A stretch of DNA of 64,000 nt, taken from positions 1 to 64,000 of the forward strand of contig CAYZCW010000013.1 of assembly GCA_964477035.1 (NCBI GenBank), in the 5' to 3' direction. Under the pieces are notes generated by a model that ran no database searches, had not been told where the DNA came from, and worked only from the letters and a program-made list of their open reading frames with translations. The stretch is from SLSG01 sp964477035. GTDB lineage: Bacteria > Bacteroidota > Bacteroidia > Bacteroidales > UBA7960. Shown in pieces: positions 28,021 to 36,984 of the stretch (position 1 is the first letter of the stretch; every line of letters begins with the position of its first letter). A program made the position numbers and the translations under genes.

Positions 28021-29022
28021 ATGGAAACTGTACTGAGCGGTATCCGGTCCACCGGAAACCTGCACCTTGGAAACTACTTTGGTGCCATCCGCAATTTTTT
28101 AAAGATGCAGCATGAAAACCGCTGCTTCTTTTTCATTGCCGACTACCATTCGCTGACCACCCATCCGACGCCGGAAGACCTGCACCGCAATGTAAGGCAG
28201 GTACTGGTGGAGTACCTGGCCGCCGGGATCGACCCCGAGGTGGCCACCCTGTATATCCAGAGCGATGTGCCCGAGGTGGCCGAGCTCTACCTCCTGCTCA
28301 ACATGAACGCCTACAAGGGCGAGCTGGAACGTTGCACCTCCTTCAAGGAGAAGGTGCGCAAGCAGCCCGACAACGTGAATGCAGGCCTCCTCACCTACCC
28401 CGTGCTGATGGCCGCCGACATCATCATACACAAGGCCCACAAGGTGCCGGTGGGCAAGGACCAGGAGCAGCACCTGGAGATGGCCCGCACCTTTGCCAAC
28501 CGCTTCAACCGGCTGTACCGGACCGACTATTTCCCGGAGCCGTATGCCTACAATTTCGGCGGGGAGCTGGTCAAGATCCCGGGGCTGGACGGCAGCACCA
28601 AGATGGGCAAGTCCGAAAGCGAAGGCAACGCCATCTTTTTGGCCGACGACCCCAAAGACATCCGCAAGAAGGTCATGCGGGCGGTCACCGACAGCGGCCC
28701 CTCCGAACCGGGAGAGCCCATGTCACAGCCCATCGAGAACCTGTTTAACCTGATGCGCGCGGTCAGCAGCGAAGACACCGTGCAGCACTTCCTGGACGCC
28801 TACCACCAGGCCACCATCCGCTACGGGGACCTGAAGAAGCAACTGGCCGAAGACATCATCGCCTTTACCGGCCCCCTGCGAGAGCGCATCCTGGAGATCG
28901 GCGCCGACAATGCCTACCTGGGCAAGGTGGCCCGCATGGGGGCGGAGAAGGCCCGGGAAAGTGCCCGCCAGACCATACGGGACGTAAGGGAGCTCATCGG
29001 GTTCAGGCCATTTGGCGGTTAG
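28021..29022 (+). CDS. trpS: Tryptophanyl-tRNA synthetase
   Basis: 333 residues. The class I signatures are modified as is normal for TrpRS: SGIRSTGNLHLGNYFGAIRNF (HIGH-like) and STKMGKSESEGNA (KMSKS-like). The motif ADIIIHKAHKVPVGKDQEQHLE binds tryptophanyl-adenylate. It charges tRNA-Trp in the cytoplasm. Follows recJ closely; a repeat tract lies between its stop and hflX. Confidence 0.96.
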   Translation: METVLSGIRSTGNLHLGNYFGAIRNFLKMQHENRCFFFIADYHSLTTHPTPEDLHRNVRQVLVEYLAAGIDPEVATLYIQSDVPEVAELYLLLNMNAYKGELERCTSFKEKVRKQPDNVNAGLLTYPVLMAADIIIHKAHKVPVGKDQEQHLEMARTFANRFNRLYRTDYFPEPYAYNFGGELVKIPGLDGSTKMGKSESEGNAIFLADDPKDIRKKVMRAVTDSGPSEPGEPMSQPIENLFNLMRAVSSEDTVQHFLDAYHQATIRYGDLKKQLAEDIIAFTGPLRERILEIGADNAYLGKVARMGAEKARESARQTIRDVRELIGFRPFGG

Positions 29023-29058
29023 CTGCTGGCTGTTGGTCATTGGCTGTTGGCTATTGGA
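29023..29058. repeat. TTGGC-type repeat tract between trpS and hflX
   Basis: CTGGCTGTTGGTCATTGGCTGTTGGCTATTGG on the plus strand, read here as repeated TTGGC units; it is the complement type of the GCCAA tracts at 3646-3699 and 58325-58392 (minus strand). Confidence 0.65.
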
Positions 29059-29085
29059 TTTTAGTTTTTTGGGTTAGGGAACCTT

Positions 29086-30279
29086 ATGCCGAAATACATT
29101 GATACTGCACATGTGAAGGAACGGGCGGTTCTGGTGGGTGCCGTCATCGGCCGCCAGACCGAAGAGCTGGTGGAGGAGTACCTCGACGAGCTCGCCTTCC
29201 TGGTGGATACGGCCGGGGGCATCCCGCTGCGGCGCTTCACCCAGAAGCTGGACAAGCCGGACCCGGCCACCTTCCTGGGCAAGGGCAAGGTGGAGGAGAT
29301 CCGCGAATATGTCGAGGCCGAAAAGGCCGACCTGGTGGTGTTCGATGACGAGCTGAGTCCCTCCCAGCACCGCAACCTGGAGCGCCAGCTCAAATGCCGC
29401 ATCATCGACCGCAGCAACCTCATCCTGGACATCTTCGCCCTGAGGGCCCGCACCGCCCACGCCAAGACCCAGGTGGAGCTGGCCCAGTACCAGTACCTGC
29501 TGCCCCGCCTGGCGGGCATGTGGACCCATCTGGAACGCCAGAAAGGGGGCATCGGCCTGAAGGGGCCGGGCGAAAAGGAGATCGAGACCGACCGCCGCAT
29601 CGTCCGCGACAAGATCGCCCTGCTCAAGACCAAGCTGCAGCAGATCGACAAGCAAAAGGCCACCCAGCGCTCCAACCGCGGCAGCCTGGTGCGCGTGGCC
29701 CTGGTGGGCTACACCAACGTGGGCAAGTCCACCATCATGAACCTCATCAGCAAATCGGAGGTCTTTGCCGAAGACAAGCTGTTCGCCACCCTCGACACCA
29801 CGGTACGCAAGGTGGTCATCGGCAACCTGCCCTTTTTATTGTCGGATACGGTGGGCTTCATCCGCAAGCTCCCCCACCACCTGATCGAGTCCTTCAAGTC
29901 GACCCTGGACGAGGTGCGCGAGTCGGACATCCTGCTGCATGTGGTCGACATCGCCCATCCCAACTTCGAGGACCAGATCCGCGTGGTGAAGGAGACCCTG
30001 GCCGAAATCACCGGGAAGGAGAAGCAGGCCCTCATGGTGTTCAACAAGATCGACAAATACCGTTTCGTGGAGAAAGAGGCCGACGACCTCACCCCGGCCG
30101 GCCCGGAGAACCTCAGCCTGGATGAGCTGAAAAACACCTGGATGGGCAAGACCAACGAACCCTGCATCTTCATATCCGCCAAGGAAAAGCAACACATCGA
30201 ACCCTTCCGCAGGCTGCTGTACGACAAAGTGGTGGCCATTCACCGGGAGCGGTACCCATACGATCATTTTTTATACTAG
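29086..30279 (+). CDS. hflX: Ribosome-associated GTPase HflX
   Basis: 397 residues. N-terminal HflX domain (LVDTAGGIPLRRFTQKLDKPDPATFLGKGKVEEI, DLVVFDDELSPSQHRNLE), linker with ETDRRIVRDKIALLK, and Obg-type G domain with G1 GYTNVGKST, G2 TTV, G3 DTVGFI, G4 NKID and G5-like ISAKEK. HflX splits stalled or hibernating 70S ribosomes and responds to heat stress. Standalone transcription is possible because of the 60-nt repeat-containing leader. Confidence 0.95.
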   Translation: MPKYIDTAHVKERAVLVGAVIGRQTEELVEEYLDELAFLVDTAGGIPLRRFTQKLDKPDPATFLGKGKVEEIREYVEAEKADLVVFDDELSPSQHRNLERQLKCRIIDRSNLILDIFALRARTAHAKTQVELAQYQYLLPRLAGMWTHLERQKGGIGLKGPGEKEIETDRRIVRDKIALLKTKLQQIDKQKATQRSNRGSLVRVALVGYTNVGKSTIMNLISKSEVFAEDKLFATLDTTVRKVVIGNLPFLLSDTVGFIRKLPHHLIESFKSTLDEVRESDILLHVVDIAHPNFEDQIRVVKETLAEITGKEKQALMVFNKIDKYRFVEKEADDLTPAGPENLSLDELKNTWMGKTNEPCIFISAKEKQHIEPFRRLLYDKVVAIHRERYPYDHFLY

Positions 30280-30312
30280 CGGTTGGCTGCTAGCCAAAGG
30301 CCAATAGCCACC
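30280..30312. repeat. Repeat tract with small inverted repeat between hflX and acyltransferase
   Basis: GGTTGGCTGCTAGCCAAAGG contains TTGGCT-GC-TAGCCAA, followed by another GCCAATAGCC unit. It belongs to the same family of GCCAA-type tracts in leaders and lies just before ATG 30321. Confidence 0.6.
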
Positions 30313-30320
30313 GTCCAACC

Positions 30321-31211
30321 ATGAAAAGACCGGAGGAAATAGCGACCCTGCCGCTTGTCGGATTGCTTTGGGGGCTGTCGTGGCTGCCGCTGCGGGTGCT
30401 GTACGTGCTGTCCTCCGCCGTGGCGTTTTTGCTGTACCATGTGGCCGGCTACCGGCGCAGGGTGGTGCGGGACAACCTCCGCAAGGCCTTCCCGGAAAAG
30501 GGAAAGCAGGAGCTGCGAAGGATTAGCCGCGCCTTCTACCTGCATTTTTCAGACCTGTTCTTCGAGACCATCTGGCTGCTGCATGCCACGGAAAAGCAGG
30601 CCCGGCGTCATTACGCCATCGAGCCGGAAGGCCTCCGGATGATGAACGCTTATGCCCGGCAGGGCCGGTCGGTCGTGTTGCTCTACGGCCACTACGGAAA
30701 CTGGGAGTGGAGCGGGCTTCCCGCCAGGTACGACATCCAAGCCTGCGGCGTCCCGGCTTACCGGCCCCTGAAAAACAAGGTGTTCGACCGCTTCATGCTG
30801 CAGGTCCGCGCGCGCTACGCCCATGAGATGGCACCCCTGAAGCAGGTGGTGCGCATCCTGTTGCGCCTGCAGCAGGAAGGCAAGCCCCTGGTCGTCGGAC
30901 TCATCGCAGACCAGTCGCCCGACCCCCGCCATGCCCACTGGACGACCTTCATGAACCAGGACACGGCCGTGAACGACGGCCCGGAAAAGCTGGCCAGCCG
31001 CATGAAGCTGCCGGTCTTCTACTTATCCATCCACAAGGAAAAAAGGGGGTTTTACCGCATGACATTCAGGGAGGTCGCGCCCCATCCCGCCGACCTGCCC
31101 GAGGGGGAGGTGAGCCGGCGCTTCATGGCCCTGCTGGAGCAGGACATCCGGCAGAACCCGGCCGCCTACCTGTGGTCGCACCGGCGGTGGAAACACCAAA
31201 GGCCCGTATAG
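30321..31211 (+). CDS. LpxL/LpxM-type lipid A acyltransferase
   Basis: 296 residues. An N-terminal membrane helix (about 8-40) is followed by the acyltransferase catalytic motif HYGNWEW (H-x4-E) at about residue 117, the segment GVPAYRPLKNKVFDR, and LIADQSPDPRHAHWTTFMNQDTAVNDGPEKLA. These are the usual blocks of Kdo-lipid A late acyltransferases (lysophospholipid acyltransferase superfamily), adding a secondary acyl chain at the inner membrane. Which acyl chain or position cannot be told. Confidence 0.88.
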   Translation: MKRPEEIATLPLVGLLWGLSWLPLRVLYVLSSAVAFLLYHVAGYRRRVVRDNLRKAFPEKGKQELRRISRAFYLHFSDLFFETIWLLHATEKQARRHYAIEPEGLRMMNAYARQGRSVVLLYGHYGNWEWSGLPARYDIQACGVPAYRPLKNKVFDRFMLQVRARYAHEMAPLKQVVRILLRLQQEGKPLVVGLIADQSPDPRHAHWTTFMNQDTAVNDGPEKLASRMKLPVFYLSIHKEKRGFYRMTFREVAPHPADLPEGEVSRRFMALLEQDIRQNPAAYLWSHRRWKHQRPV

Positions 31212-31240
31212 CCTGGTAAACGGGATGGCGGCTGAGGCCG

Positions 31241-31280
31241 GTGATTATTCCGGGGAGGCCGTGATTATTCCGGGGAGGCC
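31241..31280. repeat. Perfect 20-bp tandem duplication at the 3' end of the anti-sigma-like gene
   Basis: GTGATTATTCCGGGGAGGCC occurs at 31241-31260 and again at 31261-31280. The second copy contains the stop codon and last codons of the minus-strand gene. Confidence 0.9.
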
Positions 31281-32536
31281 GTCCGTGACACCCTGAACAG
31301 GCTGCCGATGGCAAACAGCATCTGACGGTCTTCTTCCCCGGGCAGGGGTTCGGGGTCGAGCAGGCCGGAACCGATCTGCCCGATGGCGGACCGGCCGGAA
31401 CCTGCCACGGAGGCCAGGGTGTTCCTGGTTTCGGAGAGGCGCTCTTCCGCCAGCTGGCGGTCGACCGGCACACTCTGCTGCAGGCGGTTCAGGGCCAGCT
31501 GCGACAGGCTCACCTCCCGGGTGATGCCACCCGGTCCCTCATCCGGTTGGTACAATTCGGCGGGCATGCGGCGAACATCCCAGTAGGCAAACTCCGTACG
31601 GTGGCTGATGCTTGCCGTGGCAGGCTGCTGCAGGTCAGGGATTGCCGGACGGCCGACCGGCAGGCGGCTGGCCAGGAGCGGGGCCGGACTGACCCGGAGC
31701 GCCAGCGGGTCATGGGCAGTAGCTTGCCCGGGGCGGACAAGGGGCTCCCGGGAAGGGACCGTGGATTGCCGGGTCACAGCAGGAGTTTCCTGCCGGGCAT
31801 CGACTCCGGCGACGGCCCCGGGCAAAGAAGGCACCTGCTGTGGCGGTGAAGCCTCCGCAACGGCCTCCGGCTGCTCCACCGGACCGACAGCAGGAATATC
31901 CTGGGCGTACTCCATGGGGAGATCCACGGGCGTACGCAAAAAGAACAGACCGGCCAGCAGCAGCATCACCGCCGCGGCAGAGCCATAGTACCAGACCTTA
32001 CCGGACAGCGGGACCAGGCGCCGTACCCTGGCAGGGCCGGCTGCTCCCGGAGCTTCGTTACCGGAGGCGGCTGCGGCCCCCTCTGAAGTGGCGGCCGGAG
32101 CGATCCCGCCGGCAACTTCTGCCACGCCCACGCCTTCCGGCACCAGGCTGTGCCGCCTGAGGGCGGACTTGCCCGGGAACACGATGGCCTGATCGGGCTC
32201 CAGCAGGGTCTTTTTCATCAGGGACAGCTCCCGGGCATAGCGCTCGCCGGTCAGGGCAAAGGCCTCCACGGCCTCCCGCTCTTCCTGTTCCAGGTCGCCC
32301 TCCACGTAAGCCGCAAAATACCAGTCGTAATTTTCGGTCGTGACCTCCCCCCTTTTCAGGGCCCCTTTCAACGGAAAGGACAGCCCCTGGTCGGGCGACA
32401 GGGTCACCGGCTCGAAGGCCTCAAACTCTTCCCGGAGCGCCGGATGTGCCTTCAGAAAAGCCATCAGCTTCTCCCGGGCTGCGCCAGTCAGCCTGCCCTC
32501 GTGGTAGTCGAGGAAATATTCCGGGTAGTTGTCCAT
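31265..32536 (-). CDS. Single-pass membrane protein, putative anti-sigma factor
   Basis: 423 residues from ATG 32536 (MDNYPEYFLDYHEGRL); a GTG four codons earlier is less likely. Residues 1-150 hold two similar units, each opening with Y-x-x-Y/F...EG-L...E (PEYFLDYHEGRLTGAAREKL and YDWYFAAYVEGDLEQEEREAV), typical of anti-sigma domains binding an ECF factor. A Gly/Ala/Pro-rich linker, one transmembrane helix (about 188-207, VWYYGSAAAVMLLLAGLFFL) and a low-complexity periplasmic part follow. It lies 125 bp downstream of the ECF sigma gene on the same strand, the usual order for sigma/anti-sigma pairs. No signal is known. Confidence 0.7.
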   Translation of the reverse strand: MDNYPEYFLDYHEGRLTGAAREKLMAFLKAHPALREEFEAFEPVTLSPDQGLSFPLKGALKRGEVTTENYDWYFAAYVEGDLEQEEREAVEAFALTGERYARELSLMKKTLLEPDQAIVFPGKSALRRHSLVPEGVGVAEVAGGIAPAATSEGAAAASGNEAPGAAGPARVRRLVPLSGKVWYYGSAAAVMLLLAGLFFLRTPVDLPMEYAQDIPAVGPVEQPEAVAEASPPQQVPSLPGAVAGVDARQETPAVTRQSTVPSREPLVRPGQATAHDPLALRVSPAPLLASRLPVGRPAIPDLQQPATASISHRTEFAYWDVRRMPAELYQPDEGPGGITREVSLSQLALNRLQQSVPVDRQLAEERLSETRNTLASVAGSGRSAIGQIGSGLLDPEPLPGEEDRQMLFAIGSLFRVSRTASPE

Positions 32537-32661
32537 GGTCGGTTTCACAGCACTCGTGTTTTGGTTCTCTTTTCGCCCCCACCGGGGGTTTTCCCTTTAC
32601 CTGATCCATCAGCGGCCCCATTCGCCGCGGGGCTTCAGCGCCCGTCCTGTCTGCCGCATCG

Positions 32662-33147
32662 TCAGATCACCGCATCCAGGCTCCCGATATAATTCTTTAA
32701 AAATGTCCGCGCCCGGTAAATGTAAACCTTCACTTGCGATTCGTTCAGTCCGGTCACCTCCCCGATCTCCTGGTAGGAGTACCCTTCATAGTCGCGCAGC
32801 AGCACCACCGTGCGCTGGATCTCCGGCAGCCGCGCCACCGCCTCCTCGAGAACCTCCTTGAGTCCGCTGTACTCGGGCCGGTAGCTGTGCTCGTTAAAAG
32901 CCGCCTCATCCATGCCGGCCTGGAAGCGTTCGCGCCGGATGGCGTCGATCATCGTGTGATAGGCCGTGGTAAACAGGTACGAGCGGGCCTTATCGAAGCT
33001 GATCTCTTCCACCTTGATCCACATCTTTTCAAAACTGTCCTGAACGATGTCCCTTGCCTTCTCCTCATCCCTTATATTCTTCAGGATGAAGCGGTAAACC
33101 CCGTCGGCATGGGAGTCCACACATTGATTGTACTGGGCCGTTGTCAT
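32662..33147 (-). CDS. ECF-family RNA polymerase sigma-70 factor
   Basis: 161 residues from ATG 33147. Region 2: VYRFILKNIRDEEKARDIVQDSFEKMWIK...ARSYLFTTAYHTMIDAIRRER. Region 4: LPEIQRTVVLLRDYEGYSYQEIGEVTGLNESQVKVYIYRARTFLK (helix-turn-helix). Length and layout are normal for group 4 sigma factors. Divergent from the polysaccharide export genes with about 290 bp between them; it may control the pair itself or the export genes, but no ECF promoter could be assigned. Confidence 0.92.
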   Translation of the reverse strand: MTTAQYNQCVDSHADGVYRFILKNIRDEEKARDIVQDSFEKMWIKVEEISFDKARSYLFTTAYHTMIDAIRRERFQAGMDEAAFNEHSYRPEYSGLKEVLEEAVARLPEIQRTVVLLRDYEGYSYQEIGEVTGLNESQVKVYIYRARTFLKNYIGSLDAVI

Positions 33148-33364
33148 TCAATCAATATTCCGGGTTCTTGTTTTCATAAGTTGGGACGCACAGGCCACCC
33201 AAAAAGTTACAGGCCCGTCCGACAATCAGGGACATCAAAAACAATGCCCCGGGAAAAAATAAAGTTAGGGAAAAAAGCCGCAGCTTTTTATTTTTATCGT
33301 CGGATGGCACCCCATTTCCCGGGCGGTCATTTGGCCATTCATTTCATTTATTTAGAAAGATTAA

Positions 33365-33397
33365 TTTGAATATTTGTCTAATAACCTTTTATCTTTG
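33365..33397 (+). promoter_or_regulatory. Promoter of the polysaccharide export operon
   Basis: TTTG (33365-33368), 21 nt, TATCTTTG (33390-33397). About 40 nt before ATG 33440. Confidence 0.6.
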
Positions 33398-33439
33398 CAA
33401 TCATTACTTACACATCCGACAACAACCAACCAACAAACC

Positions 33440-34216
33440 ATGAACAATAGCGGAAGGGCGATGATCTGGCTGGTGGCCATGCTGTGCCTGGCGGCTTCCT
33501 GCACCCCGCACCGCCAGCTGGTGTACCTGCAGGACAAACTGGACCACGGGGACATGCTGGAAGTAAGCAAAACAGACTACGTCATCAAGCCGAACGATAT
33601 TTTGCACATACGGGTGAGCACCCTGGACGAGGATGCCCATTCCCTGTTCAATATGGAGGACCTGCGCACCATGCGCACCACCACCACTTCGGGGCTGGGC
33701 GACCTGAACCTGTATATTTACGGGTATACCGTGAACGAAGACGGGCGGGTGCAGATCCCGGTGGTCGGGGAGGTGGAGGTCGCCGGAAAGAGCCTCGACG
33801 AGGCCCGCGCCGCGATACAGGAGGAAGTGGATGAATACCTGATCGGGTCCACCGTCTCGGTGAAGCTGGTCAATTTTTCCGTGACCGTCCTGGGGGAGGT
33901 CCGCCGGCCCGGCAACTACTACGTGTTCGACAACGAGTTCACCATCATGGATGCCATCGGGCTGGCGGGCGATCTGACCGATTACGGCAACCGCCGGGTC
34001 AATATCGTGAGGCGCACCTCCGAGGGCGTGCAGTTTTCCACCCTGGACATCACCGACCGGGGGGCCGTCACATCCGACTATTATTACCTGCAGCCCGGCG
34101 ACCTGGTGTATGTGGAGCCCCATACGGTAAAGCGGCTCGGGTTTGCCCAGTTTCCGTTCGCCGTGCTGTTCTCGGCCATATCCACCACCTTGCTGTTAAT
34201 CAACTTCCTCCGGTAG
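33440..34216 (+). CDS. Polysaccharide export outer membrane lipoprotein (Wza-like)
   Basis: 258 residues from ATG 33440 (MNNSGRAMIWLVAMLCLAASC), giving a lipoprotein signal with lipobox LAASC; the open frame from 33374 would put the promoter leader into the protein. The Poly_export domain begins KTDYVIKPNDILHIRVSTLD and a SLBB domain follows (VTVLGEVRRPGNYYVFDNEFTIMDAIGLAGDLTDYG). A C-terminal hydrophobic segment (LGFAQFPFAVLFSAISTTLLLINFLR) crosses the outer membrane or inserts in it. It works with the Wzc-like protein encoded 25 nt downstream to export capsule or exopolysaccharide. Confidence 0.92.
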   Translation: MNNSGRAMIWLVAMLCLAASCTPHRQLVYLQDKLDHGDMLEVSKTDYVIKPNDILHIRVSTLDEDAHSLFNMEDLRTMRTTTTSGLGDLNLYIYGYTVNEDGRVQIPVVGEVEVAGKSLDEARAAIQEEVDEYLIGSTVSVKLVNFSVTVLGEVRRPGNYYVFDNEFTIMDAIGLAGDLTDYGNRRVNIVRRTSEGVQFSTLDITDRGAVTSDYYYLQPGDLVYVEPHTVKRLGFAQFPFAVLFSAISTTLLLINFLR

Positions 34217-34241
34217 GACCCCCACCAATCCCTGAAAACGC

Positions 34242-36620
34242 ATGAAGCAGGACCATTTTCAAGAGGAAAGCATCGACCTGAAGAAACTGTTTTTCAAATA
34301 CCTCCCCTACTGGTATGTGTTTGCCATCTGCCTGTTTGTGGCGGTGGCGGCCGCCCACCTGTACAACCGCTATTCGGAGCCGGTCTACCGGGTGAAGTCC
34401 ACCGTGCTCATACGCGAAGACCGCAATATCCTGCCCTTTCTGGGCGAGCTGGACGTGTTTTCGTCCCGCAGCAACTGGTTCAACGAAACGGCCATTTTAT
34501 CGTCCTACTCCCTGGTGGACAGCGTGATCCGGTCGATGGACCTGGGGGTGTCGTACTACGCCACCAGCCGCTACCTGGGCTCCATGCTGAAACGGGAGGT
34601 TTACCACCATGCCCCGTTCCGGGTGGTGTGGGACAAGGAACATCCGCAGCCCTTTGATGAGGCCTTCATGGTGACCATGGTCGATGCCAACACCTACCGC
34701 CTGGAGGCCCGCACGGGCAACAACGGACTGTTCCGGGAATCCACCCTGCTGTCCTACGGGGAGGAACTGAGCGGGGAAGAACATTCCTTTTACCTGGAGC
34801 TGCGCATGCCGTTCGACCCGCAGGAGCATCCCGGCAGCACCTTCCTGTTCTCCATCCACGACCCCACCCGGATCGCCGACAGGTACCTTTCCGGGCTGAG
34901 CGTCGATCCCATGGGACAGGGGTTCTCCATCGTGGAGGTCACCTTCGAGGCCACGCACCTGCAGCGGGCCCTGGACTTTATCAACACCCTGACAAGCACC
35001 TATATCCAGCAGGGGCTGAACGAGAAGAACCAGACCGCCCGTAACACCATTTATTTTATTGACGAACAGATCGCCATCACCACCGACAGCCTGTTTCTGG
35101 CCGAAAGCAACCTGCAGGACTTCCGGCAGCAGCACCAGCTCATGGACGTCAGCTTCCTGGCCAACCAGTTGCTCACCGAGCTGCAGACCCTGGACAAGCA
35201 ACGGGCCGTGGAGAATGTGAAGCGGCAGTACTACGACTACCTGCTGGAGTACGTGCGTGAGGAAAAAGACTTCAGCGAGGTATTCGGTCCCTCGGCCCTG
35301 GGCATCGACGACCCCGTGCTGAACAACCTGTTGGTCGAACTGAGCAAGCTGCACGCCGAGCGGGCCCGCCTGCAGCTGACCACCACCGGGCTGAGCCCGA
35401 GCATCCAGACGATCGACCTGAACATCATGCAGGCGAAGCGCTCGCTCGAAGAAAACATCACCAGCATCAAGGCCGCCTCCGACATCATGATCCGCGACCT
35501 GAACAGCCGCATCCGCCAGATCGAACGGCGCATCAACGAGCTGCCCCAGACCGAGCGGGAGCTGATCAGCATCCAGCGCATGTTCAACCTGAACGATGCC
35601 ACCTACAACTTCCTGCTCGAAAAGCGGGCCGAGGCAGGCATCGCCCTGGCATCCAACATCCCCGACCACAAGATCGTGGACCCAGCCCGTTTCATCGGGG
35701 CCGTGGCCCCCAAGCGCACCCTGAACTACGCCATCGCGCTGGTCCTCGGACTGGCCCTGCCTTTCTCCTTCCTGCTGCTGCGCGACTTCTTCAACACCCG
35801 CATCATCGACAAGCAGGAGGTGACCGACGCGCTGGACCTGCCTATTCTGGGGGTCATCCCGCACCATGACTACAGCAGGCGCAAGCAGGAGGTGAACCTG
35901 GTGGTGTTCGACTACCCCCGCTCGCCCATCCTGGAAGCCTTCCGCACCATGCGTTCCAACCTGCAGTTCTTTGCCACGGAGGAGAAGAGCAAGATCATCG
36001 TGGTGACTTCCACCCGCTCCATGGAAGGCAAGACCTTCACCGCGATCAACCTGGCCTCGGCCATCGCCCTCTCGGGCAAGCGCACCGTGCTGCTCGGGGG
36101 CGACATGCGCAAGCCCAAGATATTCAACGACTTCAAACTCCCTCGCGAGCCGGGATTGTCGAATTACCTGATCGGGAAAAGCAGCCTGGAGGACATCCTG
36201 CAGCCCGCCACCCAGGACCCCCACCTGTTTGTCATCGCCTCCGGGCCGGTGCCCCCCAACCCGGCAGAGCTGCTGGAAGGGCCGGCCATGCTTAAATTGC
36301 TCGAGGCGCTGAAGAACCAGTTCGATTACATCGTGGTCGACACCCCGCCCCTGGGGCTGGTGTCGGACGGCCAGGCCCTGCTTCGCGTGGCAGACCTGGG
36401 CCTCTTCGTGATCCGCCAGCGCTTCACCCACCGCTCCGCCCTGGATTTCATCCGGGACATGTCGCAGAAGGTCAAGACCAAAAACCTCTGCGTGGAGATC
36501 AACGATGTGAAGATGAGCAAGCTGGGTTACGGCTATGGCGCGGGCTATGGCTATGGCTATGGCTACGGGCAGGGCTATTACGGGGAGGAGGATCCGGCCG
36601 GTGACAAAACCGGGAAGTAA
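34242..36620 (+). CDS. Wzc-like polysaccharide co-polymerase with BY-kinase domain
   Basis: 792 residues. N-terminal Wzz domain with a first membrane helix (about 27-48) and a second near 487-505, a coiled-coil-like periplasmic region (about 265-460), then a cytosolic bacterial tyrosine kinase domain: Walker A SMEGKTFTAINLA (about 592-604; the usual G before E is M here), Walker A' VLLGGDMRKPKIF, Walker B YIVVDTPPLGL. The C-terminal tail is Gly/Tyr rich (eight Tyr within about 22 residues), the autophosphorylation cluster. It controls chain length and export of the polymer together with the upstream Wza-like protein. Confidence 0.93.
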   Translation: MKQDHFQEESIDLKKLFFKYLPYWYVFAICLFVAVAAAHLYNRYSEPVYRVKSTVLIREDRNILPFLGELDVFSSRSNWFNETAILSSYSLVDSVIRSMDLGVSYYATSRYLGSMLKREVYHHAPFRVVWDKEHPQPFDEAFMVTMVDANTYRLEARTGNNGLFRESTLLSYGEELSGEEHSFYLELRMPFDPQEHPGSTFLFSIHDPTRIADRYLSGLSVDPMGQGFSIVEVTFEATHLQRALDFINTLTSTYIQQGLNEKNQTARNTIYFIDEQIAITTDSLFLAESNLQDFRQQHQLMDVSFLANQLLTELQTLDKQRAVENVKRQYYDYLLEYVREEKDFSEVFGPSALGIDDPVLNNLLVELSKLHAERARLQLTTTGLSPSIQTIDLNIMQAKRSLEENITSIKAASDIMIRDLNSRIRQIERRINELPQTERELISIQRMFNLNDATYNFLLEKRAEAGIALASNIPDHKIVDPARFIGAVAPKRTLNYAIALVLGLALPFSFLLLRDFFNTRIIDKQEVTDALDLPILGVIPHHDYSRRKQEVNLVVFDYPRSPILEAFRTMRSNLQFFATEEKSKIIVVTSTRSMEGKTFTAINLASAIALSGKRTVLLGGDMRKPKIFNDFKLPREPGLSNYLIGKSSLEDILQPATQDPHLFVIASGPVPPNPAELLEGPAMLKLLEALKNQFDYIVVDTPPLGLVSDGQALLRVADLGLFVIRQRFTHRSALDFIRDMSQKVKTKNLCVEINDVKMSKLGYGYGAGYGYGYGYGQGYYGEEDPAGDKTGK

Positions 36621-36780
36621 GAAGTCCGTGACCCGGCTTCGGGGCCGGGGAAATCCTTAAGGCCGGCGGCCAGCCCGGGAAGTAGCAGACCACAGGATCC
36701 GCCCCCGCGGGCAGACAGGGAGCACCCCGGCCGGCGGCAAGGCTTGAAATCCGGAAGCAGGCGGGAGCCTGCCGGGCGGT

Positions 36781-36799
36781 CTTCGAAAACGAAGAAGCC
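36781..36799 (+). promoter_or_regulatory. Putative activator site (UAS), copy a
   Basis: CTTCGAAAACGAAGAAGCC. The core CTTCG-AAAA-CGAAG is a perfect inverted repeat. Its first base lies 79 bp before the first base of the sigma-54-like element at 36860. The same motif and distance recur at three other loci, so this is read as a binding site for the NtrC-type regulator encoded at 44957-46459. Confidence 0.75.
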
Positions 36800-36859
36800 T
36801 TCAGGATACGTGTTTTCCGAAATCAACGAATCCCCTGTTCTTGTGCATATTAACCAGGG

Positions 36860-36876
36860 CGGTGTGGTTTTTGCAA
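36860..36876 (+). promoter_or_regulatory. Sigma-54-like promoter of the large T9SS protein
   Basis: CGGTGTGGTTTTTGCAA has GG (36861-36862) and GC (36873-36874) at the invariant spacing and a good TTGCA -12 element; the -24 part (GGTGT instead of GGCAC) is weak. The exact 79-bp distance to the upstream inverted repeat supports it. Predicted start near 36886. Confidence 0.6.
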
Positions 36877-36984
36877 ACCCATTGGGGAAGGAATCCGTAT
36901 AATAGTTATATTTACGTAAGCTTTCAAAGCCTGCGGGTGGACTGCGGCCTTGATTGGCCGACGGAGGGCTTCCCGGACCACGGC

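Larger units (their letters stand above)
36621..36984. other. Intergenic control region before the large T9SS protein
   Basis: 364 bases without a gene. It holds a GC-rich inverted repeat (CCCGG-CTTCGGGG-CCGGG, about 36634-36652), the activator site (36781-36794), the sigma-54-like element (36860-36876) and a leader of about 100 nt. Confidence 0.6.

Noticed and set aside
36841..36984. N-terminal extension of the large T9SS protein from 36841
   Set aside because: It would begin upstream of the predicted sigma-54 start (about 36886) and puts 48 residues without signal-peptide character before MSMAKNILH.
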